Shown here piece after piece: positions 1 through 10,766 of a stretch of 64,000 nt of DNA. Each line of letters begins with the position of its first letter. Position 1 is the first letter of the stretch. A model generated the notes under the pieces. That model was not told the origin of the DNA. It ran no database searches and was given only the letters and a program-made list of their open reading frames with translations. The position numbers were made by a program, and so were the translations under genes. Where the stretch lies: assembly GCF_010183535.1 (NCBI RefSeq), contig NC_071331.1, positions 6,634,001 to 6,698,000 on the forward strand. The letters run 5' to 3'. Source of the DNA: Caenorhabditis remanei (taxonomy: Eukaryota; Nematoda; Chromadorea; Rhabditida; Rhabditidae).

Positions 1-2620
1 ACAAATATTTAATAAAATAAAATCATTCTCTCAACAATCCAGTCATATTCATCCTTTTTCTAGAACAGCACTTCTTCATTTATTTTTTACTTCTTTATCG
101 GTAATTTTTTTGAAATTGACCTGAAACTGTTTTTAGTGTGATAGGAGTTATGTTTTATACATTGTCACTTGACCAGAGAATGTTATAACGATTGAAAATT
201 CATGTACCTTTTGAAACAGTGCATTTTCATCAATTCCTTCTATAGGATTTTCACTAGACTTACTTTCAACTTCACCAGAAAATTCTTTTCTCAGTTTTTA
301 ATTTAAAGGTAGTGATGCTTCTCTTCCCCCAAATAAGTTCATCAGAATTTTCTGTTTCTCACTATTCATTGTTTTACTATTTTCATTATTCTCGTTTTTC
401 CCATATCTAAGGATTGTATAATCACCTAAAACCAGAGTTGCAACGGGCCGGGCCGGGCCGGGCCGGGCCGAAATCAGAAATTCTCCGGCCCGGCCCGGCC
501 CGGATTTTCAGTACTAAAAATTTTCAAATTTTTGTTTTTTGAATTTTTTCCGATTTTTTCGGAAAAAAATTCTAAAGGGGGAAACAACTACTCCTAAACT
601 TAGGATTTTTGACATGAATCAATTCAGAAAGTCAGAAAAAGGATAAATTTATTTTGATTTCATGTCTGAAAATGCGTTTCAAGCGAGTTATGAGACATCA
701 AAATGGCAAAAATCGATGCTAGTCATGCAATTGTTCAAAACATTTTAATAGGAACTCTCTTTGTCGTGCACGAGAAAGCGATATTTTCAAAATTTTTCAA
801 TAAAATATTCGAAAAATGAACAATTATGAATGCATTTCATGCACAGATAACGAGAATTTCTGTTGAAATGTACTGAAAAAATGCATGAAAAGTGAAAAAG
901 TGAGCGATTTTTGGAATTTTGGGGTCTCATATCTCAATTTAAACGCATTTTTTAGATATACTTGGGGAAAAAAAAATTATTGAAAAAAAAAATTCTAGTG
1001 AAAAAAATTCAAAAATTCAAATCCGGGCCGACCGGGCCGGGCCGGGCCGGGCTGAAACCGGGCCGGGCCGGGCCGGCCCGGAATTTTGCAAGTATGCATA
1101 AAACAGTTAAGAATTGAACACCTGCCCAACAAGTAGCAAACGCGCCTCACTGCACACGGTATTTTTCAAAAAGAGTCCTAGCATCGTTCGTGTTTGTTTC
1201 CAAATCGTTTCGTGAGCGCTTTTTTGTGAACTGTTTTTTAATCAAAACGTGAACTTGCCAGGTCACATCCTACTTATAATGCAATGTCATCCTTTATTTA
1301 AACTGAGATAACGTGAATAATCTAATTTTTGAAAAAACAATTTGTACAAATGCTATGTCTTGTAAAATCATTCTCTCAATACCACAGTCATATTCATCCA
1401 CTTCCTAGAACAGCACATTTTTATTTGAACTCCACCAAATCACACTCTGTCCTTCACCACGTCATCGCTTTCCCCCCTAGAACGTCATCCCCTTTTTTAC
1501 TGTCTTATAACGTTAACGTTATGCACACAGTATTTTTTCCTTCTATGCCTACTCAGTACCGGGGCAGTAAAGCACATACATCACCGTGCAAAAAGAAACG
1601 AATTTTGGCCGTATTCAGTTGAAGTTATCCAACTTTGAGAAATGATATTTATTTTTGAAAATCAAAAACTATGTGCATTATTCTCTCAACAGCGCAGTCA
1701 TATTCATCCACTCTCTAGAGCAGCACTTGTTTATTTATTTATTTTTATACTTGTTTATTGGTGCTTTTTTTGGAAATCGACCTGAAACAGTTTTTAGTGT
1801 GATAGGAAGTTATGTTTCATATATTATGAACTGGACCAGAGAATTTCATCACGATTGAAAACTTATGTACCTTTTGAAACAGTTAATTTTCATTAGCCCT
1901 CCTATAGGGCGCTGACTTAATTAGCTGTCGAATTTCCAGGAAATTACGTTTTCTATTGACAAGTTAAAGTTAGTCTGAGAATGCTTCTCTTTTCACAAAA
2001 AGCGTTCATCAGAATTTTCTGTTTCGCATAATTCACTAATTTTTTTTACTAATTTTGTTATTCTCATTCTTCCAATATCTCAGGATTTTATAATCACCTG
2101 GCATAGTTAAGAACACCTGCCAAAACAAGTACATACATAGCAAGCGCGCCCTGTCGCACCCTTGTTTTTGAAAAAGAGCCCTCGCATCGTTCGTGTGTGG
2201 AAATCGTTATGTGCAGGCTTTTTTGTGAAATACGTTTTTCTCATCAAAGTTACGTCATACATCTGCTTGGTAAGTGTGCCCATATGTATGTAAGTGTAAT
2301 CTTTTATTTAAGCGAAAGATAACGTGAACGATTAAATTTTCAAAAAGCTGTTTGTATGAACGTTATTTAGTATTTTGTAATCATTATTTCAAAACTTCAA
2401 TCACATTCATCCACTTTTTAAAACAGCACATATTTACTTGAATTTCACCCAATGACTGTTATTACTATCTTCTCTCTGTCCTCCACCACGTAATTTCTTT
2501 CCTTCCTAGAAAACAACTTCCCCATTTTTACTGTCTTATTACGCTATGCACACAGCTTGTTTTTTTTTCTCTCTACCTTCTCAGTACCCGGTCAGTAAAC
2601 CGCATAATTGTCAATACTAC
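1..2620. repeat. Two tandem copies of a ~1 kb noncoding unit
   Basis: Positions 20-1620 and 1678-2620 are diverged direct repeats in the same order. Both contain an 'attctctcaac..cagtcatattcatcc' start, a 'gaaactgtttttagtgtgatagg' segment, an 'acctgcc..caagta' segment and a 'ctgtcc..caccacgt' segment. The first copy is longer because a GC-hairpin element is inserted at 433-1096. The open frames at 1329-1622 and 1655-1858 are not conserved between the copies, so no gene is called here. Confidence 0.8.
433..1096. mobile_element. GC-hairpin hAT-like nonautonomous element, copy 1
   Basis: Termini are CAGAGTTGCAAC on the left and an inverted TTGCAAGTATG on the right. Near-identical 8-bp flanks (CCTAAAAC at 425-432, CATAAAAC at 1097-1104) look like a target site duplication. 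Each end has a (GGGCC)n array facing a (GGCCC)n array across a short loop (446-502 and 1023-1081), with an AT-rich centre. The second unit of the surrounding duplication lacks it. An 8-bp duplication with CA...TG ends fits the hAT superfamily. No transposase frame is present. Confidence 0.8.
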
Positions 2621-3029
2621 CTGAACATACAAAAACATATTGATTTTTTTTTGTTCTGATGAATGACAATTCACATTGAGACACCATAATGCATGATGAC
2701 TTAGAATACACATAAGCAACCCTATTGGAACAATATTTTTTACAGATAATCTGTACGACAATTGACTCCCTTCTGTACAGTCACTCAAGTCACATTAACC
2801 TTGTCTCTCTACCGTCTTCTTCCTCGAGAACCCTTTCCGTATTTTTGGTGTTCTTGCACACAAGAAATTCAAGTTATTTTAACATCTTTTCATGAATCAT
2901 AAATGAAACCATTACAATGTAATATACATTTTTTGAAATTCGGAAATTCGAGTCCTCATTCTTTAAAACAGTTTTTTGAAAAATAAGTAGACTCGTCAAA
3001 ACAGTAAAACACAGAGGTTTCTTCACAAT

Positions 3030-3293
3030 TCATATCTTCAAATTGGAAAATCTCTTTTCAATGATATTTCTCCCTTTTTTCCTGTTAATTTCATTATTAA
3101 GTTGTTCTTCTCTTTTTGGCTTATTACGACCAAATGAGTGTTCAGTTGAAATAACATAATCGAAACAGTAAAATACATTATCTATTTCCCACTGTTGAAA
3201 ATATGACAGTAACATCTCGTAAGGACCCTCCTCTCCTTTCCTGTTCCCTTCTAATCGAACAATGTATTTTTTGTCTTCCCAATTTATAGCCAT
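3030..3293 (-). CDS. Hypothetical 87-aa ORF, unrecognised
   Basis: A single open frame starts at an AACATGG context and encodes a soluble, charged product. It begins MAINWEDKKYIVRLEGNRK, has an aromatic middle (YFQQWEIDNVFYCFDY) and a Lys/Arg-rich tail. I see no signal peptide, membrane segment or known motif. There is no obvious intron or neighbouring exon, so it may be a gene fragment. Composition is more protein-like than the other short frames nearby, which is the only reason for listing it. Confidence 0.3.
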   Translation of the reverse strand: MAINWEDKKYIVRLEGNRKGEEGPYEMLLSYFQQWEIDNVFYCFDYVISTEHSFGRNKPKREEQLNNEINRKKGRNIIEKRFSNLKI

Positions 3294-3646
3294 GTTGTTT
3301 TTTGTGAAGTTAGAGAATCTAGATCAATATTTGTGTAAGCATATTTATGACTCATTCAGTTTTCACTAATTAATTAATTTGCTCATTAGCTTTTTACGCT
3401 ATCAATGACAATTCATCAATGTGATTGTGATTTTTCTTCATAGTAACATACATACTTTCAAAAACAGTATTTATTCTAAACTTTTTTGATATATTTCCCC
3501 GTTCCATGTTTGAATTATTTATCGATTTGCATTCTATTCATCAATGCTCTCTCCGTTTATTTTCTCCGCTACTTTCTTTTTTACTCAGAAATTTCAGAAA
3601 AATTTTTTATTTCGGCGCACAGTTCGTTATTTCTCATTTAGTTTTA

Positions 3647-4547
3647 CTGTCGAAAAAATAAAGTTTGGCCAAGGATTTTCAAAAAAAAATTTCGCGCTCA
3701 AAACGCAAGTGCGGCTGGAAGTTGTGGGCGGAGTCAAGGCGGAGCTTAACGCAAGCGCCGCACCTGAAATTTCTCTTGGTTTTTTTTACGAGCGGCCAAC
3801 AACAGTAAGAGGAAGTCGTGTTTTAATCGATTTTTTCACCGTTTTTTGTCGTATGTCTATACAGAAAGATATTTATTGCAACACATAATAAATAACAACA
3901 ATATAAAATCATAATAATTAAACAAATATGTCAGATCTCTGGTTACTGGCGATTGACGATGTGTTGTTGTCGTTGACCTGGAGAGGCAGCACGGGGAAAT
4001 CTGAAAATTCAGACGGAGAGAAACAGTTTTAGTTCAATCATAAAACTAACTCGACACACAATCCGAACAGCTGTGAATGACGATGACGTCGCTTTTTCCT
4101 GATTTCCATCATCTTTGAAACCTGAAAAAACGATCGACCGGAGAGAACCACTTTGTTTCTTCTAAAACTAACACGAAAAAAATCGAAGAATGATGTAATC
4201 GTTGATTTAGAGCACTTCTTGGACGTCGTTTTTCTTGTTTTCTGAAAAAATGTGAAAAAATGACAAAAATTTGTAAGCGAAAGCGAAAATTGTTGGCGAA
4301 AGTAAAAACTTTATACATTTTCATAAAAAAAATAAAAATATACGGCAAAAAACGGTGAAAAAATCAATTAAAACACGACTTCCTCTTACTGTTGTTGGCC
4401 GCTCGTAAAAAAAATCAAGAGAAATTTCAGGTGCGGCGCTTGCGTTAAGCTCCGCCTTGACTCCGCCCACAACTTCCAGCCGCACTTGCGTTTTGAGCGC
4501 GAAATTTTTTTTTGAAAATCCTCGGCCAAACTTTATTTTTTCGACAG
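3647..4547. mobile_element. Palindromic MITE with ~207-bp terminal inverted repeats
   Basis: Arms 3647-3853 and 4341-4547 are near-perfect reverse complements. The ends read CTGTCGAAAAAAT... and ...ATTTTTTCGACAG and are flanked by TA on both sides, consistent with a TA target duplication. The same apparent peptide appears on opposite strands in the two arms, which is a by-product of the palindrome and not a gene. The ~490-bp centre (3854-4340) is unique, has no transposase frame and may be captured DNA. The element lies about 25 bp upstream of a splice acceptor (4571-4572) of the next gene. Confidence 0.85.
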
Positions 4548-4594
4548 TAATTAACATTTTTTTCTATTCCAGGCCTGCGCAGAAAATTGTGAAA

Positions 4595-5061
4595 ATGCTC
4601 AATGAGACAACTTTGAAAGCATTGCAGAAGGCAAAAGTAATGATTCTGTTGAGTCTTCCAGGAGACAATAAGTTTTTTGAGGAGTAAGTTATTTTCGAGA
4701 AATAAGTGAACATATTGACTCTCAGACTGGAAAAAGAAACCGAGATTCTGGTCAAGGACACCCAGAACAGAATAACAAAAATCCAGTTGAAGGATGGGAA
4801 TTGGATGTTTGAAAGCGATTACACTCCGGAGAGATGGCGGAAGCAGCGAGGGGAGAATGGGTAAGTATTTTTTTAAATTGATAATCCGAATGTTAAAGTA
4901 TTGAATCTCACACTTAACAAGACATCGTAAAATAGAAAAATTATGATTAACCAGGTTTAATAAGGATGGGATAACCGCTTTTTTTTAAGTGGATAATGAC
5001 ATTGAGGTTCAGCATCTGTTTCAGATCAGTTACTATTCCTAATTTGAGCATTTACATCTAA
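4595..5061 (+). CDS. Hypothetical spliced gene, about 86 aa
   Basis: Proposed exons are 4595-4683, 4726-4860 and 5025-5061. Donors are GTAAGT at 4684 and 4861, and acceptors are CTCTCAG and CTGTTTCAG. The three exons join in one frame ending in TAA (261 nt). The start follows an acceptor (CTATTCCAG at 4564-4572) that could be a trans-splice site or the end of an upstream intron. The product is hydrophilic: an N-terminal MLNETTLKALQKAK helix, an acidic/basic middle (LEKETEILVKDTQNRITK) and a Trp-rich stretch (DGNWMFESDYTPERWRKQR). No family is recognised. The third exon is short and least certain. The gene might instead continue downstream. Confidence 0.45.
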
Positions 5062-5746
5062 AAATTGCTGCCTCAATTCAAAACTTCGAATCAGAAATTA
5101 TTATGAACAGATGTCGCATAACTTGTAAAACGTTAACCAGTTTTTCTGTTAAACTATCTTATCAACAATTCAAGTAGTTTGAATTTGTATAAGTTTTTAT
5201 AAGAACAAGTTCTGAAACGGGCAGCCTCTAAATTCATGGTGGAAACAACTCATGAAGACCAAACACGGTTTTCTCGGAAAAGTTTTTTACAAACCATTTT
5301 CTCGGGAAATATTTTCTGTGGAAAATGTGTTTTCCTAGAAAACGTTCATGGACGTTCCTGTTTTTTTAAATTGAAATAACACTTTATTTTGATTTATTAC
5401 CACTCTCGATTAGAAAAATGTTATTTCTCAGAATATTGAAACGGATTCTAAAATGCGAACCTAGGTTTTTTTTCATAACAGAATTATTTTTCTCTTCTGC
5501 TCAAAATTAGTTCAGTCTTTGATGGTTATTGAAATTAATACTTATAAAAATAAGTTTGTTCTGTGCGATATAAGTTTGTTCTGTGCGATACGATAATCTA
5601 TCGTGAATTGATAAATACTGCTTCATTTGGCTTCTGATTGAAACTGTATTTATTTAAACTGGGAATTTTGATTTCATTAGCTTCACATTTATAGGCGGTC
5701 AAAGCAACTGTTTTCATCAACTGACCGACAGAAGTCGATCCTAAAC

Positions 5747-5881
5747 AATGCCGGGACAAAAAAACGGTACGGCTCAAGTCTATTCGATGTTTCATGCGCT
5801 GGAGTCTCGCAAAGTGGAAAGAAAAGAAGAGCAAACTCATCCGCTGGCTCCACTTCCGAGTTACCGCAAACCGTCAAAATG
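5747..5881 (+). other. Upstream ORF overlapping the next start codon
   Basis: A 44-codon frame begins MPGQKNGTAQVYSMF and stops at TGA 5879-5881. This TGA overlaps the ATG of the downstream gene in an ATGA arrangement. It could be a regulatory upstream ORF or an out-of-frame part of a longer first exon. The downstream gene's own frame is also open leftwards to about 5725. Confidence 0.25.
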
Positions 5882-6675
5882 AATCAAGGAATCGAGGAGA
5901 CATCCTCCTCAACGTCTTCTGCGCCTGCTCCCGGAAATAATGAAAACCGAAGAAATGAAATTGACTCGAGTGCAACCAATGCTTCATTAACTACTCAACG
6001 TCTGGCATCTACTCTTTCTCCTTCTGAAACCGAAAATCTTCGAAAGGGCCGGCCGTATCTCCGCCAAATCACACTCAGAAGACCAAACTGCAATTTGACA
6101 GAGTGAGTCTCTATTTTATTGAATATTAACAAAACCTGTTTTCAACAATTTCCAGAAAGGAACGACAACAAGCTGCCACAAGCGTTGAGCATTTTCAAAA
6201 TTTGCTGGAAGACCTTCAGAGCTTTTTCAAGAACAGAAGAAACTACAAACTGGATGCTAAGATAGAAGAATCAAGAGGAATTCTGCGGACGAGGTAATTG
6301 TTATAGAATCTTCCGGAAAACTTTTAAATTTTCTGGTTCCAGAAAACGAGCCCTGCAGCAATCGCACTGCAAATTCCAGTAATGATTCAGAAGCTTTGCA
6401 AAATAGAAAACAAGCAACATGGGCTCTTATTGAGTTCTTTTTTGAAGATATGGAGGCGTTTGTGGCGTCTAGTAACCAGGACGTCCGAATTCTGGGGAAG
6501 AAAAACCTTGGAAGGGCAGGAAGAACTTTGATGAAAAAAATGAATGTTGTAAGTTTTTGAAGTTATGAATTTATTTCAGAGCGATTATTTTTTACAGACA
6601 GTTTCGTATGATGACATCAAAGCTGCTATTGTAAAATTCCTTGAGATCCTTGCCTGGTTGAGTTCTTCAGTCTAA
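5879..6675 (+). CDS. Hypothetical four-exon gene, about 202 aa
   Basis: Exons 5879-6102, 6156-6293, 6380-6548 and 6598-6675 total 609 nt in one frame. Donors are GTGAGT, GTAATT and GTAAGT; acceptors are TTTCCAG, ATTCCAG and TTACAG. The acceptor of exon 3 was placed at 6379 because the closer AG at 6342 leads straight into a stop; an AG at about 6358 is also in frame. Residues 1-45 are Ser/Thr/Asn/Glu-rich and look disordered. The rest is predicted helical and charged, with a QQAATSVEHFQNLLEDLQSF segment, an aromatic FFFEDMEAF segment and a hydrophobic end (FLEILAWLSSSV). No signal peptide is seen and I do not recognise the family. Confidence 0.6.
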
Positions 6676-7068
6676 ATCTGTACCCATCTTTGCACGACAA
6701 TTTTACTTTTTCTATTTATTCCTAAAAAGTGTTCTCCCATTTATCTATATTCTCTTTTTCGATAATTCCGTTTCCCACTGATTGTCTTTCCCATTCCAAA
6801 TCTTTTCCTTATCTCACTGCTTTTTTCTAGTTATTCAATACTGGGCTTTAGTCCCTAACTATGGATTTTCCCCTCAATTCTTATTTTTTAAAGCCAAACA
6901 TTTTTTCTCTTTCAAAACATGCTTTGCTTCTTTGTCTAATGTTTTTTCTTGATATTTGATGAATCCATCTTGTTTTTATTATGACTAAAACTTCTTCTAA
7001 ATATTTCAGTATCAAAGAATTTCAGTTTCACTAAAAACAAGTCGATCAAATTACATTGCTGAATAAAC

Positions 7069-7124
7069 AGATAAAAACAAAGAGAATACTGTAAGTAGAT
7101 AAAAACAAAGAGAATACTGTAAGT
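7069..7124. repeat. 28-bp tandem duplication
   Basis: AGATAAAAACAAAGAGAATA followed by CTGTAAGT occurs twice back to back. It is probably a local replication-slippage product. Confidence 0.8.
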
Positions 7125-7139
7125 GAAATTTTTGAAATA

Positions 7140-8612
7140 GGTATTTTATTTGTACATAGAAAACTGTATTCGACAATATCAGAAAAGCTCATTTTCTGGA
7201 AACAAGTTTTTCAGAGTCGACGACTACAGAATGCAATTTTAATTATGATTTTCCAGATTTTTAGGCAACTAAACGAAATTACTTGGTCTTACAGATGTAT
7301 CGGTATTTAAAATAAAATGACATTTTTTAAATAACGTGAAACAGGTTTAATTGGAACGAATGTTTTATTGTCCGCAGATTTACTTCAGTCCATTTTGTTC
7401 CCTTATTCTGATTGATTGAATCCATTGACGAACTTTTTAAAATGAATTCTTTTGCTCTCTCATAAGTTTCCAACCCTATCTGTAAGCAAAGTGTTATTTT
7501 TATCAGGCTGAATAAATCATGTAACATGCTCTTCCTGTTTCAATATCTAAATTTTGGAAGCGATATGTGGTTTGATTGATTCTACGTAATACCATCATCT
7601 AAACAAAGTTAAAACAGTGTTGAAACAACAGTTAAGACATTGAGAAGTGGCTGTGCCAGATATTGGATTTGTACAAAAACTACATAACAAATTGCAATTG
7701 CATTCATGTACATTTTTTTCTGATGCTGACTTCAAAATACGAAAATTATCTGTTCCTGGTCTTTCACAGTAGGTCCTATTTTATTTTTCCGTGTTTTTCG
7801 TGTGTAATGTGTATAAAAGAAAGGAGGACCGGGCGTAAAACATTAAAAATTTTGAAAACAAGAATTTCAATTTATTACTTTTAATGTTATCCTTTGTTGG
7901 ATCGTGAGACTGTCAAGTGAGTTGTTAGGGTTAAGGATTTCATTTTTAAATTTTCGCCTGATTTTTCTAATATCAATTCTGGACTGAATCATTGCATAAT
8001 TCCCAGGTAACCATGAACGTGAAAAGTAATGTTCACTCTATTCTTGATCCGTTTGATGAAAGTGACTTGGTAACTCAGTGTACTATGACAAACATAACAC
8101 TTCGTTTTCAGATACTGATTCCCGATTTTGAGACAGCATTCATTTTAAAGAATGCCACGACATCCATCAACGGAACAAATAATTTGCCAGCTATTGTTTT
8201 TTTTATTGATAACAGTGGCTCAGCAACTCAGTGTATTATTATAAACAAAACACTTCTTTGCTTTCAGATAAAGGTTCCCTGTTTTGAGATTACAAGAAAA
8301 TTCATTTTGGAGAGTCTGAGTCTGCCAGTTGATACAACCAATTAAAAGTGAATTTGTCGGCAATAAAACATTTGCTTCGCTCCAATTAAACCTGTTCCAT
8401 GTTAATTCAATAAAATGTCATTATTGTTTCGAATACCAATATATACGTTCAAGACCCAACAAATTTTTTTTAATTGCACAAAAATCTGGAAAATTACAAT
8501 AACAATTGCACTCTGTAGTTGTCTACTCTGATGAGAAAAAAAATTACCTGGATTACTGGAAAAACGATTTCCCAGAAAATGAGCCTTGTTGATATTGTCG
8601 AATACGGTTTCA
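7140..8612. repeat. Large imperfect inverted repeat, possible degraded transposon
   Basis: The left arm (about 7150-7375) and right arm (about 8378-8612) match as diverged reverse complements in the right order. Matching landmarks include 'gtattcgacaatatcag', 'cagagt.gac.actacag', 'tttccagattttt' and 'ccaattaaacctg'. The arms enclose about 1 kb that includes the ORF at 7992-8345. A possible minus-strand exon lies inside the left arm (7327-7483, acceptor GCTTACAG). Clean ends and target duplications are not visible. Confidence 0.55.
7992..8345 (+). CDS. Low-confidence ORF with duplicated internal segment
   Basis: The frame encodes 117 residues with two similar segments: TQCTMTNITLRFQILIPDFE near residues 29-48 and TQCIIINKTLLCFQIKVPCF near 79-98. 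Each segment at DNA level resembles a very short intron (GTAACTCAG... to CGTTTTCAG, about 42 nt) followed by an exon starting ATACTGATT. A related block starts at 10027. It may therefore be a duplicated exon with tiny introns rather than one long frame. The inverted repeat at 7140-8612 encloses it. Function is unknown. Confidence 0.25.
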   Translation: MHNSQVTMNVKSNVHSILDPFDESDLVTQCTMTNITLRFQILIPDFETAFILKNATTSINGTNNLPAIVFFIDNSGSATQCIIINKTLLCFQIKVPCFEITRKFILESLSLPVDTTN

Positions 8613-8928
8613 CTTCCTTTTAGTTTATCACAAGTTCCCAAGAAAAATTCATCAAAATATTGGATATTCCCGCGTTTCACTCTGGGTCATATCCATTATA
8701 TGCAAACGATATTATACCGCAGGAAACTAAATAGATAATTATAGAAAAAAAAACATTTACTAACATAAGATGCGAGCTGCCAACAACCCAATTTTTCTGT
8801 TTCTTGAATCCAACTTCCATGTAAGTTGAAAAAATCTTGTATTGAGCAGACGTTTCCATGTGGACTTCTTTTTTTTGATTAGTGAGTTTAATTGATTGTT
8901 TCAGATATGTATGTAACTATGGATTCTG

Positions 8929-9273
8929 TGTGCTGACGTTAGAGGGAAGGTGAACCCCGTCAGACTTAGAATGCGAGAATAACAATAGAGGAAAGGTGTG
9001 ACAGATTTATTCAATAGTGTTAAAGGGCCAGGAGGATACTTTAGGTGTCTTGAGTTCTTCGGGAGCCGGAGCATAGGTGGAGTAGTTGTCGGAGACGCGG
9101 ATGAGGCGTCGATTGATGGAGCTTCCAGCAGTTGAATGTCCCGTAGAGCGAGAGAGTGTTGAACAAGAGTAGAGTAGAGTTTCCCGTTGATTCCGTTTCC
9201 TTATATGCAGCGAATCGAGGGCGATCGTTATCTTGGGGTCGGCACAATCAGAGGTCAGGGCACGCAAGAAATA
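8929..9273 (-). mobile_element. LTR-like unit 1 (minus orientation)
   Basis: The unit starts TGTGCTGACG on the plus strand and aligns to 9361-9754 at both ends ('gtcaaacttag.at..gagagtaaca', 'ccttatatgca', 'gatcgttatc'). On the minus strand it has a TATA-like GCATATAAGG and an AATAAA-type signal (TTGAATAAATCTG) in LTR order. The centre is strongly diverged from the other unit, so the two may come from different subfamilies. The short open frames here are not considered genes. Confidence 0.5.
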
Positions 9274-9286
9274 CTATGTTTGTGGA

Positions 9287-9357
9287 GCATCGGTGGTTCA
9301 ATGGTAGAATGCTCGCCTGCCACGCGGGCGGCCGGGGTTCGATTCCCCGTCGATGCA
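9287..9357 (+). tRNA. tRNA-Gly(GCC) sequence with genomic CCA, possibly a retrocopy
   Basis: The 71-nt sequence folds as a full cloverleaf. The acceptor stem is GCATCGG/TCGATGC, the anticodon stem-loop is CTCGC-CTGCCAC-GCGGG with anticodon GCC, and the T stem is CGGGG/CCCCG with a TTCGATT loop. A box (TGGTTCAATGG) and B box (GGTTCGATTCC) are present. Two features are odd for a eukaryotic tRNA gene. CCA is encoded at 9358-9360, where it is normally added after transcription. No TTTT terminator occurs within about 200 nt downstream. The CCA directly abuts LTR-like unit 2, the position of a primer-binding site. Confidence 0.85.
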
Positions 9358-9360
9358 CCA

Positions 9361-9754
9361 TGTAATGACACGCTTGAGGAACGGTGGGCCCGTGTCAAAC
9401 TTAGTATATGAGAGTAACAGAAAGAGGAGAAAACTAACAACTTTATCATCATGAATACCAGAAAGAGTTCTCTTGCCCTTGAAGTTAGGCTTCTCCAGAG
9501 CTGCCGTAGTTGGCGGTGAAGGTGTTGGATTTGACCACGATCCAAGCTAGTAGACTTCACCCGCCGGCACTCCATGTAGAGATCCACACAGCCATTTTCC
9601 AAGGTTCCTTCGGCAGAAACGGTAGAACATCGGAGAGTGAATGATCGAGAGACGACGACTTCTGACGGCTTCCTCTTCCTTATATGCACAAAATGTAGAG
9701 CAGATCGTTATCGTAAGGTCATCAGGTTGAGTTTAGGAGAGCACGTCCAGAACA
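9361..9754 (-). mobile_element. LTR-like unit 2 adjoining the tRNA-Gly sequence
   Basis: It begins TGTAATGACA immediately after the tRNA CCA and ends near CCAGAACA, giving TGT...ACA ends. It is a diverged relative of 8929-9273. On the minus strand a TATA-like GCATATAAGG is followed further on by a GATAAAG signal. Read on the minus strand, it is followed at once by TGGTGCATCGACGGGGAA, exactly complementary to the tRNA-Gly 3' end including CCA, as expected for a primer-binding site. No internal gag/pol region is present. Confidence 0.55.
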
Positions 9755-10026
9755 ATATTGGTTTCAGTATGGTTGATCACGGTTCACGTTTCACGCAGTT
9801 GTTAGTGTTCATTTTATTATTTATTATATTTTGAGTAAATTGTGTAAGTCTGGCAATGGACCAGGCTTAATACTCAAGGTCGTGAATTAAGACCTATTAA
9901 TTCCACGACATTCTGCTCCAATAATCAACAGCCAAGATTGAGAGGACGGATTTGGATTCGCACCAACTCATGAGCACATTTTACAATATACGTAGTAACT
10001 AATTTCCACGTTATCCAATTCCAGAA

Positions 10027-10281
10027 ATGAACACACTTTGGGATCCTAATGATCTAGACCTGATGGTTTTTAGTGGTTCTAGTCTTCCAACAATAGCAGT
10101 AACTAATGAGACACACTATGGTCAGTTTTCAGATTTCAGAAACAGTGATTCTGAAGTCGTGTCCGACCAACATAATATCATCATTTTGAGTTTTAGAATC
10201 ACCAGGAAATTTCGAAGAATATTTCTTTTTTTAAATATCGCTGTTTCAATGTTTCAATTTTTGTTAATGCTAATGTTTTAG
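10027..10281 (+). CDS. Low-confidence ORF related to 7992-8345
   Basis: The start follows an AATTCCAG acceptor. The early DPNDLDL resembles DPFDESDL of the 7992 ORF, and a similar GTAACTAATG...GTTTTCAG mini-intron follows. The C-terminal part is hydrophobic (RRIFLFLNIAVSMFQFLLML) and could be a chance frame. This is a possible paralogue pair of unknown function, and both members may be relics. Confidence 0.2.
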   Translation: MNTLWDPNDLDLMVFSGSSLPTIAVTNETHYGQFSDFRNSDSEVVSDQHNIIILSFRITRKFRRIFLFLNIAVSMFQFLLMLMF

Positions 10282-10766
10282 ATCGATTGTAGGATCTCTC
10301 ATCATTACCATTCCAAATTGACCGCCTTGGTACAGTTAGAATCACACACCCTGCACATCAGATAGTCCTTCCCGTCATATTACCTTTCACGCATCCGTCC
10401 AAATAATACTCTCGCAGTCTCGCACCCTCTTTCCCTCCTCTTCCTCATATTGGACCATCTGTCCCACTGGTGTCCCTCACTCAGTTTCTGCCATTCGTCT
10501 TGCAATCGGCTGGAGACGGTCTAGAGCGCCATGGCCGTGTTCTCTTCGTCCTCCGTTATTTTTGATTCTTATTTTTCTCTACTCTGTCATTCTTTGCTAT
10601 TTTTTTCCTGCAGATTTACGTTTCTTTCAGTGTTCCTTTCATCTGTGTCCCCTTATGGTCCTCTGTCTCCCGTTATGTTATTCCCACTCTCGTTTCCGTG
10701 CAATACCGTAAGCCAACTGAAAAGTAATGACTGGTTATGAAAAATCAGTTTTACTCCCCGAGCATA

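Noticed and set aside
446..502. (GGGCC)n run as a disease-type repeat expansion or CRISPR-like array
   Set aside because: The runs are paired with complementary GGCCC runs inside bounded elements with target duplications. There are no spacers.
3544..3888. 114-residue open frame, with nearly the same peptide at 4321-4557 on the other strand
   Set aside because: The two are the arms of one palindromic transposon. A peptide repeated on both strands follows from the inverted repeat.
9007..9689. Several minus-strand frames (86, 68 and 144 residues) around the tRNA
   Set aside because: They cover the LTR-like units and read through the tRNA sequence in antisense, and they are not conserved between the two units.
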